Shown piece after piece: positions 1-8,644 of a DNA stretch of 54,861 bases. The notes under the pieces were generated by a model. That model was not told the DNA's origin. It did no database searches and was given only the letters and a program-made list of their open reading frames with translations. Position 1 is the stretch's first letter. Every line of letters begins with the position of its first letter. The DNA is from Loigolactobacillus zhaoyuanensis. GTDB lineage: Bacteria > Bacillota > Bacilli > Lactobacillales > Lactobacillaceae. The position numbers and the translations under genes were made by a program. Where the stretch lies: the NCBI RefSeq assembly GCF_003946385.1, contig NZ_RHOE01000012.1, positions 1 to 54,861 on the forward strand. The letters run 5' to 3'.

Positions 1-79
1 GCCGTAGTCCAGTTTTTGATTGGGTAAGTTCCTTTAAGATTGCTAATTTTTCGAGTACCGTATGTTTAGATCTGGGCAT
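1..79 (-). CDS. Transposase OrfA-like N-terminus (partial)
   Basis: Only the first 26 codons are present. The protein starts MPRSKHTVLEKLAILKELTQ, a basic N-terminus of the kind that opens the helix-turn-helix of IS3-family OrfA proteins (IS150/IS1223-like). The ATG at 79 is preceded by GGAGGGA at 87-93 (read on the minus strand), well spaced. OrfA would bind the element's ends and, after programmed frameshifting into OrfB, form the active transposase. Family assignment rests on the short N-terminus only. Confidence 0.5.
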   Translation of the reverse strand, partial: MPRSKHTVLEKLAILKELTQSKTGLR

Positions 80-97
80 ACAAAAATCCCTCCATAG

Positions 98-130
98 TTG
101 TTAGATGAATTATTGTATTTCATCTGACAA
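98..130. repeat. Inverted repeat upstream of the transposase gene
   Basis: TTGTTAGATGAA at 98-109 is answered by TTCATCTGACAA at 119-130, twelve-base arms with one G/T wobble around a 9-nt loop. It lies just upstream of the transposase ribosome site. It could be an operator, a stem that shelters the gene from outside transcription, or part of the IS terminal repeat. Confidence 0.5.
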
Positions 131-215
131 CCATAAAGGGATTATCGCATTAGGCTCTTTTTTCGTGCGGACATTTTTGCTTATGGTAAGATGAAGCTAA
201 AAGGTGGTGCCAGCG

Positions 216-1895
216 ATGAAACCAAGTAAACGGACTCGTTTATGGCAAATTATTAAAGTGTTACGTCAATATAATGTGTTACATGATTTTACTCATCAAA
301 CGCACCCAGAGCAGGTTCGCCAAGCTTTTATTGAGCTGGGGCCCACCTTTATTAAAGTTGGCCAAATGTTATCGACACGAACGGATTTGGTGACGCCGGA
401 GTTTGCTAATGCGCTAAAAGAGTTGCAAGATCAGGTGCCGGCTGATGATTTTACGCAGGTTAAAGCGACTATTGAAGCACAAACTGGTCAGCCCTTGACG
501 GCACAATATCAGCAATTTGAACAACAGGCTTTTGCTTCAGCATCAATGGGCCAAGCGCACCACGCAGTTACTAAAAGTGGTCAGCAGGTAGTGGTGAAGG
601 TGCAACACCCCAATATTCGTGCCGCGGTGATCACTGATCTGGCCTTGTTTCAAAAGGCCATCAGTCTGCTTAAGTTTGTTCCTGAAGCTAGTGTGATCGA
701 TCCGCAAGCCATTTTTCGGGAAATTAAGCATGCGTTGTTTAGTGAATTAAATATGCAACTCGAAATAACTAACGGTCAACGGTTCTATGAATTAAATAAT
801 GACTGGGATATTATCCGTGTGCCTAAAATAGATACTGAACTTTCACAGGGAACGGTTTTAGTTAATCAAGCAATGCCGGGCAAAAGTATCGCAAGTTATT
901 TGCCGGATATGTCAACAACGCAGCGCCAATATTTAGCTGATACACTGGTCCATAATTTTCTAAAGCAAGTATTTACTGACGGTTTCTTTCATGCTGATCC
1001 CCATCCAGGTAATATTTTATTGACACAAACGAAAATCCCGCCTGTGACTCAAACTAAGCGCACTTTTCAGCGCGCTAATTTAACTTATACCCAAACAGAA
1101 AACTTGCCGGCATACCGGTTGGTCTATTTAGATTTTGGGATGATGGGGCAACTAACACCAGCGCTGATCACTGGCTTGGCTAACGTTGTTATTGCGGTCA
1201 CTAGTAAGGATAGCCGCCAAATCGGTCAAGCTGTGTTAGTGATTTGTAATCGGGTCGGTACGGTGGATGAGGAAAGCTTCTACCAACAGTTAGGCGCATT
1301 TATGCAGCCGTATTTTAATGCTGGGCTAGGCGAGATCGATTTTGAGAGCTTACTTTATGGTATTATCCAGCTTTGTCGCGCTAACCAATTACAAATGAAG
1401 CCGGAAGTTACCTTATTACTTAAAGCTTTTGGCGTGTTGGAAGGAACCGTTGCCCAATTAGCGCCAGATTTATCGATGCTAACTGTGGCACAGCAATTTG
1501 CCAAAGATTATTTTCAGCAACATTTTGATTGGCGACATGAGTCTGAAGTGGGGGCACTTAGATTATGGCAACTCACTAAAGCCGTTCCACAGTTACCTTT
1601 GAAGTTACTCAGCGCGCTTGAAATTTTCGAGCGCGGCGATACCAAAGTGAATTTAGAATTTAAACAGCGCGATGGTCTGCTGGACCGACTTGAAGCAATC
1701 ATCAATCGATTGGTGATCGCGATTATTTTAGCGGCGTTGATCATTGGCTCCTCGCTACTAGTTCAGTCACGGCAGCCAGGCGATGCGATCGCCAAGCTTG
1801 GCTTACTGGGTTATAGCGCTGCGTTATTGGTGATGCTGAGTTTACTTGGTAGTAATTTATACCATCGTTATCAACGCTGGCACCATAAACATTAG
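216..1895 (+). CDS. AarF/UbiB/ABC1-family atypical protein kinase-like protein
   Basis: A 559-aa protein of the ABC1/UbiB atypical kinase family, which in other bacteria supports ubiquinone or other isoprenoid-lipid metabolism. Lactobacilli make no ubiquinone, so its substrate here is unknown. Visible motifs in order: KxGQ (KVGQ, residues 47-50), the Ala-rich loop ASASMGQ (107-113) that replaces a normal glycine loop, a VVVKVQHP lysine strand (125-132), the catalytic HADPHPGN (259-266) and metal-binding DFG (306-308). About 30 polar residues are inserted between the last two. Two hydrophobic helices at the C-terminus suggest membrane anchoring. I chose ATG 216 because AAGGTGG at 201-207 is spaced for it; a GTG at 204 overlaps the ribosome site. 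Confidence 0.88.
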   Translation: MKPSKRTRLWQIIKVLRQYNVLHDFTHQTHPEQVRQAFIELGPTFIKVGQMLSTRTDLVTPEFANALKELQDQVPADDFTQVKATIEAQTGQPLTAQYQQFEQQAFASASMGQAHHAVTKSGQQVVVKVQHPNIRAAVITDLALFQKAISLLKFVPEASVIDPQAIFREIKHALFSELNMQLEITNGQRFYELNNDWDIIRVPKIDTELSQGTVLVNQAMPGKSIASYLPDMSTTQRQYLADTLVHNFLKQVFTDGFFHADPHPGNILLTQTKIPPVTQTKRTFQRANLTYTQTENLPAYRLVYLDFGMMGQLTPALITGLANVVIAVTSKDSRQIGQAVLVICNRVGTVDEESFYQQLGAFMQPYFNAGLGEIDFESLLYGIIQLCRANQLQMKPEVTLLLKAFGVLEGTVAQLAPDLSMLTVAQQFAKDYFQQHFDWRHESEVGALRLWQLTKAVPQLPLKLLSALEIFERGDTKVNLEFKQRDGLLDRLEAIINRLVIAIILAALIIGSSLLVQSRQPGDAIAKLGLLGYSAALLVMLSLLGSNLYHRYQRWHHKH

Positions 1896-1937
1896 CGTGA
1901 GCCACAAATCTTCTATTTAAATTTAAGAGGGAATATA

Positions 1938-2612
1938 ATGCAAACTTTAATTATTGTCGCTCACCCGCAATTGGCGGAATCGAGTACACAACAATTTTTA
2001 CGGCAAGGCGCTAATTTAGCTGATGCAACTTGGCGCCCGTTGCAGGCACCATTTACACTAGCAACAGAACAAGCTAAGCTACTTAGCGCGGAGCGGATCA
2101 TTTGGCAATTTCCGCTTTATTGGTACAGTGCGCCGGCGATTCTAAAAAGCTGGCAAGATCAGGTATTAACTAGTGAGTTTGCCTTGCGCCAGCAATCGTT
2201 GGCTGGCAAAGAACTAGGCATTGTGGTCACGACTGATACAAAGGCGAGTGCGTACCAATCTGGCGCTGCAGAACAATTTACGCTAGCCGAATTATTGCGG
2301 CCATATCAAGCGTTGGCCAATAAGTTGGGGTTACGTTGGTTGCCACCATTTGCGATCCATCAATTTAAATATCAAACTGAGATCCAGCAACAACAACTGT
2401 TGATCGATTATCAACAATATTTGACTTTGCCGCAGCCGGCAACTTTTGAGCAGCGGCAACAGTGGTTTGAACAGCGATTGCAGCAAATGACGACCCGTGC
2501 GCCGGCGATGCAAAAAGAAACACTACAATTATTAGGTGAGCAACTTGCCACTAATCGAGATAACTTAGCGGAATTACGCTGGACGGTAGAACAGATGCGG
2601 GAGGATGAATAA
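1938..2612 (+). CDS. NAD(P)H quinone oxidoreductase, flavodoxin-like fold (KefF/MdaB/YwrO type)
   Basis: A 224-aa cytoplasmic flavoenzyme candidate. It opens MQTLIIVAHPQLAESSTQQF, the flavin-phosphate loop of this family. It continues with the conserved WQFPLYWYSAPAILKSW segment that packs against the isoalloxazine ring, and a GxxLGIVVTT strand near residue 95. Family members reduce quinones or other acceptors with NAD(P)H. The C-terminal 50 residues are Gln-rich and helical, longer than in KefF. The ribosome site AAGAGGGAA precedes the ATG. The stop overlaps the start of the next small gene (TAATG), so the two are probably translationally coupled. Confidence 0.8.
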   Translation: MQTLIIVAHPQLAESSTQQFLRQGANLADATWRPLQAPFTLATEQAKLLSAERIIWQFPLYWYSAPAILKSWQDQVLTSEFALRQQSLAGKELGIVVTTDTKASAYQSGAAEQFTLAELLRPYQALANKLGLRWLPPFAIHQFKYQTEIQQQQLLIDYQQYLTLPQPATFEQRQQWFEQRLQQMTTRAPAMQKETLQLLGEQLATNRDNLAELRWTVEQMREDE

Positions 2613-2785
2613 TGGCCGATTCTTGGTTATATCAAACGGCACAACAATTGGCGCAAACAAGTAGCGACTATGAAGAACGGGCTTTTTTTCAAGCGCTAAG
2701 TCAGTTGGCATTGGAACAAGAAAAGCGAATTGAGCAAGCTCAAGGTGAGATCGATGGTCGTAGCTGGGATGAGCAAGCTTGGTGA
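2612..2785 (+). CDS. Small hypothetical protein (57 aa), coupled to the oxidoreductase
   Basis: The ATG shares a base with the stop of the upstream gene and GGGAGGATG lies directly before it, so translation by coupling is credible. The product starts MADSWLYQTAQQLAQTSSDY and is hydrophilic, Gln/Glu-rich and predicted almost wholly helical, with no membrane segment or cysteine. I do not recognise a family. Its tight coupling suggests a small partner or stabiliser of the flavoenzyme, but that is only context. Confidence 0.6.
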   Translation: MADSWLYQTAQQLAQTSSDYEERAFFQALSQLALEQEKRIEQAQGEIDGRSWDEQAW

Positions 2786-2859
2786 AAATCAGCGTTATTT
2801 AGACTAACTCACAGCTTGAAAATTATTTGGATTGCTGTTTTCCAAGAAGGGAGACCACA

Positions 2860-3603
2860 ATGGATGATCAAGAAACCGCTGAGTTCTGGGATGATTTTGC
2901 GCCGGATTACGTGGCGGCACAGAATGAATCGCGCTTACCGATCACCGCTGATCTAACGCGCTATTTAAGTCAACAAAATATTTTACCAGAGGCGAGTGTG
3001 CTGGATATTGGCGGCGGCGCTGGTCGGTTTGCTTTACCGTTTGCCCAGGTGGCGCGGCAAGTCACGATCAGTGATATTTCACAGCAAATGTTAAATTTTG
3101 CGCGGCAAGTTGTTGCTAATACGAGCTTGACCAATTTAAAATTTCAGCATGCTGCTTGGTCACAACTACCAGCACAGCCACAAGCTGACGTGGTTTTTGC
3201 CAGTATGTTGCCGCTAGCGCCCGATGAACTAGCTAAATTTAGCCAGTTAGCGGGTCACTTTGCGGTGCTAAATCGTGCGGTGACGCATACAGATAGCATT
3301 ACTACCGAGTTGCAGCAATTACTTGAGCTACCACCAGTTGAGGATCCAACTAATGACGCGGCAATTTTTATTGCCTACGAAAAGCAGGTACAACAACTCG
3401 GTTACCAGCCGTGGCAACGCACCTTCACCTACCAGCTAACGGAACAAGTCACTCAAGCAATGCTGGAAGCTGAATTAATGGCTGACTTATCTGCGCCGCA
3501 ACAGCTGATATTCCAGCAATGGTTAGCACAACGGTTTGCACAACGATCAGAGATCACGGCGCAACAAACCTATATTTTTAAGACTTTGATCTGGCGAGTT
3601 TAG
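2860..3603 (+). CDS. Class I SAM-dependent methyltransferase
   Basis: A 247-aa protein with the Rossmann methyltransferase signature: motif I VLDIGGGAGRFALPFA near residue 45 (SAM binding), an acidic end of strand 2 (VTISDIS), and a motif IV-like ADVVFASMLPL. The N-terminus FWDDFAPDY is typical of UbiE/YcgJ-like enzymes acting on small molecules. The substrate cannot be told. The ATG at 2860 is chosen because AGAAGGGAG (2845-2853) sits at proper distance; an upstream in-frame TTG at 2827 has no ribosome site. It follows the oxidoreductase pair by 74 bp without an obvious terminator, so co-transcription is possible. Confidence 0.8.
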   Translation: MDDQETAEFWDDFAPDYVAAQNESRLPITADLTRYLSQQNILPEASVLDIGGGAGRFALPFAQVARQVTISDISQQMLNFARQVVANTSLTNLKFQHAAWSQLPAQPQADVVFASMLPLAPDELAKFSQLAGHFAVLNRAVTHTDSITTELQQLLELPPVEDPTNDAAIFIAYEKQVQQLGYQPWQRTFTYQLTEQVTQAMLEAELMADLSAPQQLIFQQWLAQRFAQRSEITAQQTYIFKTLIWRV

Positions 3604-3693
3604 CTAGATATTTTGCTGCATTGACGGTGGCTAATTTAGCTTGAGGCGGCTATAATATAAGCAAAGTAACGAAAATAATCGTGAGGTGCAAAA

Positions 3694-4023
3694 ATGATAA
3701 CGGTATTTGACGTGCTAAAAATGGTTACCATCGACCATACGCCGGTTGATGTGCAGCAACTTGTTATGACGGATACGGCTGGCAAGCCGAATAGTATTTT
3801 AACTGACTTACTCAATGATGTTTTGGGTAAGATTCGGATTTTTATCGACTTGCAAGAAATTACTGGGATCAATCAATTAGTCAATGAACTAAAAATGTTT
3901 ACACCGTTGCCAGTAGATGTATTAGATGAATACGAAAAAATTTTGGCGCAACCAGTTAGCAGTATCAATTTTACACCACGCAAACAACAAATCGAATTAG
4001 TTTACGATGAATACACGTATTAA
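3694..4023 (+). CDS. Hypothetical protein (109 aa)
   Basis: I do not recognise this protein. It is acidic, soluble and rich in Val/Leu/Asp, begins MITVFDVLKMVTIDHTPVDV and has no cysteine or membrane segment. The ATG is preceded by GTGAGGTG at a good distance and by a consensus -10 (TATAAT, 3651-3656), so it looks like a single expressed gene. It ends just before a strong terminator at 4028. Confidence 0.6.
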   Translation: MITVFDVLKMVTIDHTPVDVQQLVMTDTAGKPNSILTDLLNDVLGKIRIFIDLQEITGINQLVNELKMFTPLPVDVLDEYEKILAQPVSSINFTPRKQQIELVYDEYTY

Positions 4024-4027
4024 TTAA

Positions 4028-4073
4028 ATAGTAGGGTCGTGACGGAATTAATTTTGTCGCGACCCTACTATAT
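4028..4073. terminator. Long hairpin terminator after the 109-aa gene
   Basis: ATAGTAGGGTCGTGAC (4028-4043) pairs with GTCGCGACCCTACTAT (4056-4071) with a single wobble around a 12-nt loop, followed by a short T-rich run. It separates the 109-aa gene from sbcDC. The stem is long and GC-rich enough to stop transcription from either side. Confidence 0.75.
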
Positions 4074-4107
4074 TTGTTACTGGCAGCTTTTGAGCCAACA
4101 TCGAACG

Positions 4108-4121
4108 CAAACGTGTGTTCT
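4108..4121. promoter_or_regulatory. Candidate LexA (SOS) box before sbcDC
   Basis: CAAACGTGTGTTCT resembles the Gram-positive LexA operator CGAAC-N4-GTTCG with two mismatches in the ten defined bases. It sits about 20 bp upstream of a TATAGT -10 at 4141-4146, overlapping where the -35 should be, which is right for repression of a DNA-repair operon. The match is imperfect, so this is suggestive only. Confidence 0.4.
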
Positions 4122-4210
4122 CTAATCCGTAAATATATGTTATAGTGACATTAAATAAATAATAAAAGTAACGGCTAAATAAAAATAATTTTTAGAAAGT
4201 AGGCGTAAGG

Positions 4211-5329
4211 ATGCGCTTCTTACATACAGCTGATTGGCATATCGGTAAAAAACTACACGGCTATGATCTGTGGTCGGAACAGGAAGATGCTTTTCGGCAA
4301 ATTTTAACACTAGCCCAACAAGAAAAGGTCGATGCGATCGTATTGGCCGGCGATATTTATGATCGGGCGCTGCCGAATGAACGTGCCGTCGCAACGGTTA
4401 ACCAGATGTTGCAGGAAATTAATTTAACGGCACATTTACCCTTATTGGCAATTTCCGGCAATCATGATAGTGCGATTCGTTTGGAAACAGGCAGTCCGTG
4501 GTTTGCGGCCACTGATTTTTATTTGCATACAAAATTAAGTCAGGCGTTTACGCCAATCGAATTAGCGGACACGCAATTTTTCTTGCTGCCTTATTTTGAA
4601 CCTTTTGCAGCACGTCAATATTTTGCCGATGATAAGTTACGAACGATCGCCCAGGCGATGCCCCCAATCGTGGCGGCAATGCAGAAACAATTTAAGCCGG
4701 ATAAGAAGCATGTGTTGGTGGCGCATTTCTTTGCTGCAGGTAGCCAACAAAGCGATTCAGAGACTAAAGTAACCGTTGGTGGCTTGGATGCAGTACCAAC
4801 TGATAGCTTAGCTGCTTTTGATTATGTTGCGCTCGGTCATTTACATAATGAAACGGCATTGCACACTGAGCGAATCAAGTATAGTGGCTCACCGCTAAAA
4901 TTTTCTGTGTCGGAAGCCCAGCAGCAAAAGGGGGTCTGGTTGGTTGATACGGAACCATTTCACGCCGCGTTTCTACCATTAACACCATTACGGGATGTGG
5001 TTGAGCTAACGGCTAGTTTTGCTGAGCTGATCGATCCGGCGTATTATGCGCAAGTCCAGCGGGATAGTTATCTGGCAATTAATTTAACCGATACTAAAGT
5101 GATCCCCAATGTGATGCAAGAATTGCGAAAGATTTACCCCAATATTTTAAATTTAACTCGTAAAAACGGCCGTGAAGCCACTGCCGCACCGACTATTCAG
5201 GTACAAGTACGTTCGCCATTAGTACTACTAGACGATTTTTTTCAAGAAACAACGGAACAAAAGCTGACTCAGCAACAACAAAAGTGGGCAGCAACTGCGC
5301 TTAAAGATGCTCAAAAGGAGGGTGAATAA
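4211..5329 (+). CDS. sbcD: SbcCD nuclease, subunit D (Mre11-like phosphodiesterase)
   Basis: A 372-aa metallophosphatase, the nuclease subunit of SbcCD, which opens DNA hairpins and cuts ends blocked by protein. The motifs run in family order: DWH (residues 8-10), GDIYDR, SGNHDS, HFF and GHLHN, which together hold two Mn ions. Length and C-terminal capping region match other Firmicute SbcD proteins. It is followed after one base by sbcC, whose ribosome site lies within its last codons, so the two subunits are made together. Confidence 0.95.
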   Translation: MRFLHTADWHIGKKLHGYDLWSEQEDAFRQILTLAQQEKVDAIVLAGDIYDRALPNERAVATVNQMLQEINLTAHLPLLAISGNHDSAIRLETGSPWFAATDFYLHTKLSQAFTPIELADTQFFLLPYFEPFAARQYFADDKLRTIAQAMPPIVAAMQKQFKPDKKHVLVAHFFAAGSQQSDSETKVTVGGLDAVPTDSLAAFDYVALGHLHNETALHTERIKYSGSPLKFSVSEAQQQKGVWLVDTEPFHAAFLPLTPLRDVVELTASFAELIDPAYYAQVQRDSYLAINLTDTKVIPNVMQELRKIYPNILNLTRKNGREATAAPTIQVQVRSPLVLLDDFFQETTEQKLTQQQQKWAATALKDAQKEGE

Positions 5330-5330
5330 A

Positions 5331-8300
5331 ATGCGTCCCTTAACGCTAACCATGACCAATTTTGGCCCTTATGCGCAAGAAACTATTGATTTCACAAAAT
5401 TTCAGGAACTGCCATTATTTTTAATTAGTGGTAAAACAGGTAGCGGTAAGACGACTATTTTTGACGGCCTTTGTTACGCGTTATTTGGTGTGACGTCGGG
5501 ACAAGAGCGTGATGGTAAGATGCTGCGCTCTGATTTTGCAACGGCAGCTGATTTAACACAAGTTAGTTTTCGTTTTACCCATCGTGATCGTGAATATGTA
5601 ATCGTTCGGCAGCCAGATCAGCTAGTGGCGAAGAAACGTGGTGACGGCTACCGTGATCAACCGGCTAAGGTCTCGTTGATAGTTTATGAACACGGCCAGG
5701 AGACAGAGGAGATCACTAAGCAAACGCTTGTGCTACGTTTTATTCAGGACTTGCTCCATTTGGATGCGAACCAATTTGCCCAAATCGTCTTATTGCCACA
5801 AGGAGAATTTCGTAAATTCTTGATGGCGGATAGTAATGATAAAGAAAAAGTATTACGCAATCTATTTGGGACGCAACTTTATGAGCGGTGGGCGCAAGAA
5901 CTGAAAAATCAGCGGCGCGAAGCTGATAAAGCATTGACCCAAGCAAACCAGCAAGTTAGTGCTATTTTGCAGCAAGCTTATTGGTTGCCAGAGTTTCAAG
6001 ACAGGGCTACTGCAACGAATCCTAATGATACAGTTGCGGCCTTGCAGCAACAATTACCACAATTAGAACAACAAGCTAATGTGGCAGAACAACAGGTACA
6101 GGTAGCGCGACAGGCTGAGCAACAGCAACAAACGGCCTTAACGTCAGCCCAACAACAGTTGCAATGGTTGCAGGAGCAAAGTGAAAACCAAACAGCTTTA
6201 GTCGCATTGCAGGCGCAGGCACCAGCAATAGCTGCTTTGCAGCAACAAATTCAAGCATTAGAGTGGGCACAAGGCGTCCAACCATTAAGCCAGCAACAGG
6301 CGCAACTGGCACAACAACAGCAAAATTTACAACAAAAATTGACTGATCTACGCCAGCAGCAACCTGATCTACAAGCTGCACTAACGACAGCAACAACGCA
6401 GCTAGATAAACTACAAGTAGTAGCTGATCAGCAAACGACCAAGCAGGCGCAACTACGCCAAGGCCAGACTTTGCTACCACTTTATCAAGAAGTTGCTCAA
6501 TTGACGCAAGCAGTCACGGCAGCAACTGCTGATGAAGGGCAAGCCCACCAAGCAGAGCAAATTTTAGTGGCCAAGCAAACTGAATTGACGACGGAACAGA
6601 CGCAGTTAAATGATTTAGTCGCCACTGGGACTCAGGTCGCTAATGAACTAGCCAATTTAACCAACCAACAGCAACAACAGCAACGAATTCAGCAACAGAT
6701 CATTGAATTACAGCAGCAAGCAACACAATTAAGTACAACTGGCAGTGCGTTAGCTGCGCAACAAACTAAGTTAGCACAGTTACACCAGACTAGTGCGGCG
6801 ACTGAAGCTACTTTTTTACAAGTCAAAAGTGATTGGGCGTTGACGCAGATCGCTCGTTTGCAGCAGGACTTATTACCAGGACAACCGTGTCCAGTTTGCG
6901 GTTCAACCACACACCAAGTCGATACAGTGGTAACCGAAAAAGTAGTTAGTGAGCAGGATTATCAGGTGGCAGAAACAGCTTGGCAACAGGCTCAAGCAGC
7001 GGTAGAACGATTGGCGGGCCAAGTTGAAAGTGCTAGTCAACATTTACAGCAGCAACAAGCTGATTGGCAGCAAGCTGTCACGACTTTAATTGAAAATAAT
7101 GATTTACCGGCAGTGGAATTAGTCGATTTAGCCACTGTTATTAGTCAACAGCAAAACCAGTTAGCAACCGAATTACAGGAAAAACAAGTACAGCAAGAAC
7201 GACTGACTCAAGCGACTATACGGTTAACTGAAATTAAGACAGAATTGACGAGCAATCATGCTGCTATCCAGCAACAACAAGCCAAACGGCAACAACAACA
7301 GCAGTATTTGATTAAATTACAAACTAAGCAACAAAGCAAACAACAGCAGCTGCCTAGTGATTTTACTGATCAAGCAGCTTTACAGCAACATTTAAATCAG
7401 TTACAGCAACAGATCACGACCTATGAACAGGCCCTAAACCAGGCTACAAAACAGCAACAAACAGCCAAGGAAGCTCAGCTAGTTAATCAGACACAAGTCG
7501 ATGAGCAAACTAAGCAATTGGCACTAGTCACGCAGCAGGCGCAGCAAAAACAAAAAGAGTTGGAACAAGCATTAGCCAAAGCCGATAAATCCGCAGCGCA
7601 GTTACAACAACTTTTAGCTGAATTGACTCAACTCAACGCTTATCGCAAGCAAGTGCAAGCATTTAATGATCACCAATTACAGTTAGAAACACGGCAACAG
7701 AGCTTGGCAACACAAATAACGGTCACTGCACCACCTGATTTACGTAAACTTAAGACGACACTCGAGCAGACTACGGCCGATTTACGAAGACAAGAAAAAA
7801 TGTACTATCAATTGAAGGAATACTGGCAACGTGATCAGCAGGTTTTGACTAAGGTGACCGAAAAGTTAGCTGGGATCCAGCAGCAAATGACTGCGTTAGC
7901 TGAATTGTCGCAGCTGGCCGAAGTTGCAAATGGGGATGGACCGCAAAAACTTAGTCTGGAACGTTACGTTTTACAAACTTATCTGCGTGAAGTGCTGCAC
8001 GTTGCCAATCAGCGGCTAAGCGAATTAACGCAAGATCGTTATCAATTCCAATTACGAACCGCTAATGGCAGTTTTCGGACAAATACAGGTTTAGAAATTG
8101 ATGTATACGATGATAATTGTGGTGCTGTGCGTAGCGTCCATACATTATCCGGTGGCGAAAGCTTTATTGCCGCTTTAACATTAGCTTTAGCGTTAGGCGA
8201 AGTGATTCAGCAGGAATCTGGCGGCGTTGAGATCGAAGCCTTGTTTATTGATGAAGGTTTTGGCTCGTTGGATGAGGATGCGCTGGAAACGGCCTTAGAT

Positions 8301-8450
8301 GCGCTGGAAACGGTAGAAGGTAAGCAGCGCATGATCGGTATTATTAGCCACGTTAAAGAATTACAAGAGCGCGTGCCAGATCAATTGCAAGTGCTGACCA
8401 ATGGTAATGGGCAAAGTCATGTTCGCTACCAACTTGGTTTTGAGCTGTAG
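5331..8450 (+). CDS. sbcC: SbcCD nuclease, subunit C (Rad50/SMC-like ATPase), very Gln-rich
   Basis: A 1039-aa Rad50-like ATPase that clamps DNA and drives SbcD. Walker A is ISGKTGSGKTT near residue 37. A long coiled coil runs to the zinc-hook motif CPVC (Cys520, Cys523), and a second coiled coil returns to the ABC signature LSGGES and Walker B ALFIDEGFGSLD near the C-terminus. Both arms are extraordinarily rich in glutamine, with runs of up to six Q, written as dense CAA/CAG repeats. The two arms are about equal in length, so the hook is central and the protein looks intact. ATG 5331 follows AAAGGAGGG; an in-frame upstream extension lies inside sbcD and is not used. Confidence 0.95.
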   Translation: MRPLTLTMTNFGPYAQETIDFTKFQELPLFLISGKTGSGKTTIFDGLCYALFGVTSGQERDGKMLRSDFATAADLTQVSFRFTHRDREYVIVRQPDQLVAKKRGDGYRDQPAKVSLIVYEHGQETEEITKQTLVLRFIQDLLHLDANQFAQIVLLPQGEFRKFLMADSNDKEKVLRNLFGTQLYERWAQELKNQRREADKALTQANQQVSAILQQAYWLPEFQDRATATNPNDTVAALQQQLPQLEQQANVAEQQVQVARQAEQQQQTALTSAQQQLQWLQEQSENQTALVALQAQAPAIAALQQQIQALEWAQGVQPLSQQQAQLAQQQQNLQQKLTDLRQQQPDLQAALTTATTQLDKLQVVADQQTTKQAQLRQGQTLLPLYQEVAQLTQAVTAATADEGQAHQAEQILVAKQTELTTEQTQLNDLVATGTQVANELANLTNQQQQQQRIQQQIIELQQQATQLSTTGSALAAQQTKLAQLHQTSAATEATFLQVKSDWALTQIARLQQDLLPGQPCPVCGSTTHQVDTVVTEKVVSEQDYQVAETAWQQAQAAVERLAGQVESASQHLQQQQADWQQAVTTLIENNDLPAVELVDLATVISQQQNQLATELQEKQVQQERLTQATIRLTEIKTELTSNHAAIQQQQAKRQQQQQYLIKLQTKQQSKQQQLPSDFTDQAALQQHLNQLQQQITTYEQALNQATKQQQTAKEAQLVNQTQVDEQTKQLALVTQQAQQKQKELEQALAKADKSAAQLQQLLAELTQLNAYRKQVQAFNDHQLQLETRQQSLATQITVTAPPDLRKLKTTLEQTTADLRRQEKMYYQLKEYWQRDQQVLTKVTEKLAGIQQQMTALAELSQLAEVANGDGPQKLSLERYVLQTYLREVLHVANQRLSELTQDRYQFQLRTANGSFRTNTGLEIDVYDDNCGAVRSVHTLSGGESFIAALTLALALGEVIQQESGGVEIEALFIDEGFGSLDEDALETALDALETVEGKQRMIGIISHVKELQERVPDQLQVLTNGNGQSHVRYQLGFEL

Positions 8451-8550
8451 GTTTTAGTTATAAAAAGCTGTACTAACGCGGATCTTAGTTTAGTAGCATA
8501 ATTTATAATTACAATACGATTAATTTAAGATTAATATTAAATTAAAAAAC

Positions 8551-8567
8551 AAGTTGACAATCAACTT
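8551..8567. promoter_or_regulatory. Palindrome overlapping a -35-like element before the Ldh2 gene
   Basis: AAGTTGA-CAA-TCAACTT is a perfect seven-base-arm inverted repeat and contains TTGACA (8554-8559). A TATATT follows at 8584, a rather long spacer of 24, so the exact promoter is unclear. It could be an operator for a repressor of the dehydrogenase gene. The rest of 8451-8640 is AT-rich with no gene. Confidence 0.45.
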
Positions 8568-8644
8568 AAAAATAACTAACCTTTATATTAAGACGTGAAT
8601 CGAAACTTGATTTGTTGAATAATTTAAATGGTGTGGTGAATAGC

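Larger units (their letters stand above)
1..176 (-). mobile_element. Probable IS3-type insertion sequence, 5' end, cut by the window edge
   Basis: The window opens inside a minus-strand transposase-like gene. Between it and the first chromosomal gene lies AT-rich sequence with an imperfect inverted repeat at 98-130. The sequence near 170 on the minus strand begins TGTCCGCACG, which could be the element's end, since IS3 ends often start with TG. The outer boundary is a guess because the other end and the target duplication are not in the window. Confidence 0.4.

Noticed and set aside
6076-6480. 134-aa open frame antisense to sbcC
   Set aside because: It is the reverse reading of the CAA/CAG repeats (Val/Leu/Ala-rich), has no ribosome site and lies wholly within a certain gene.
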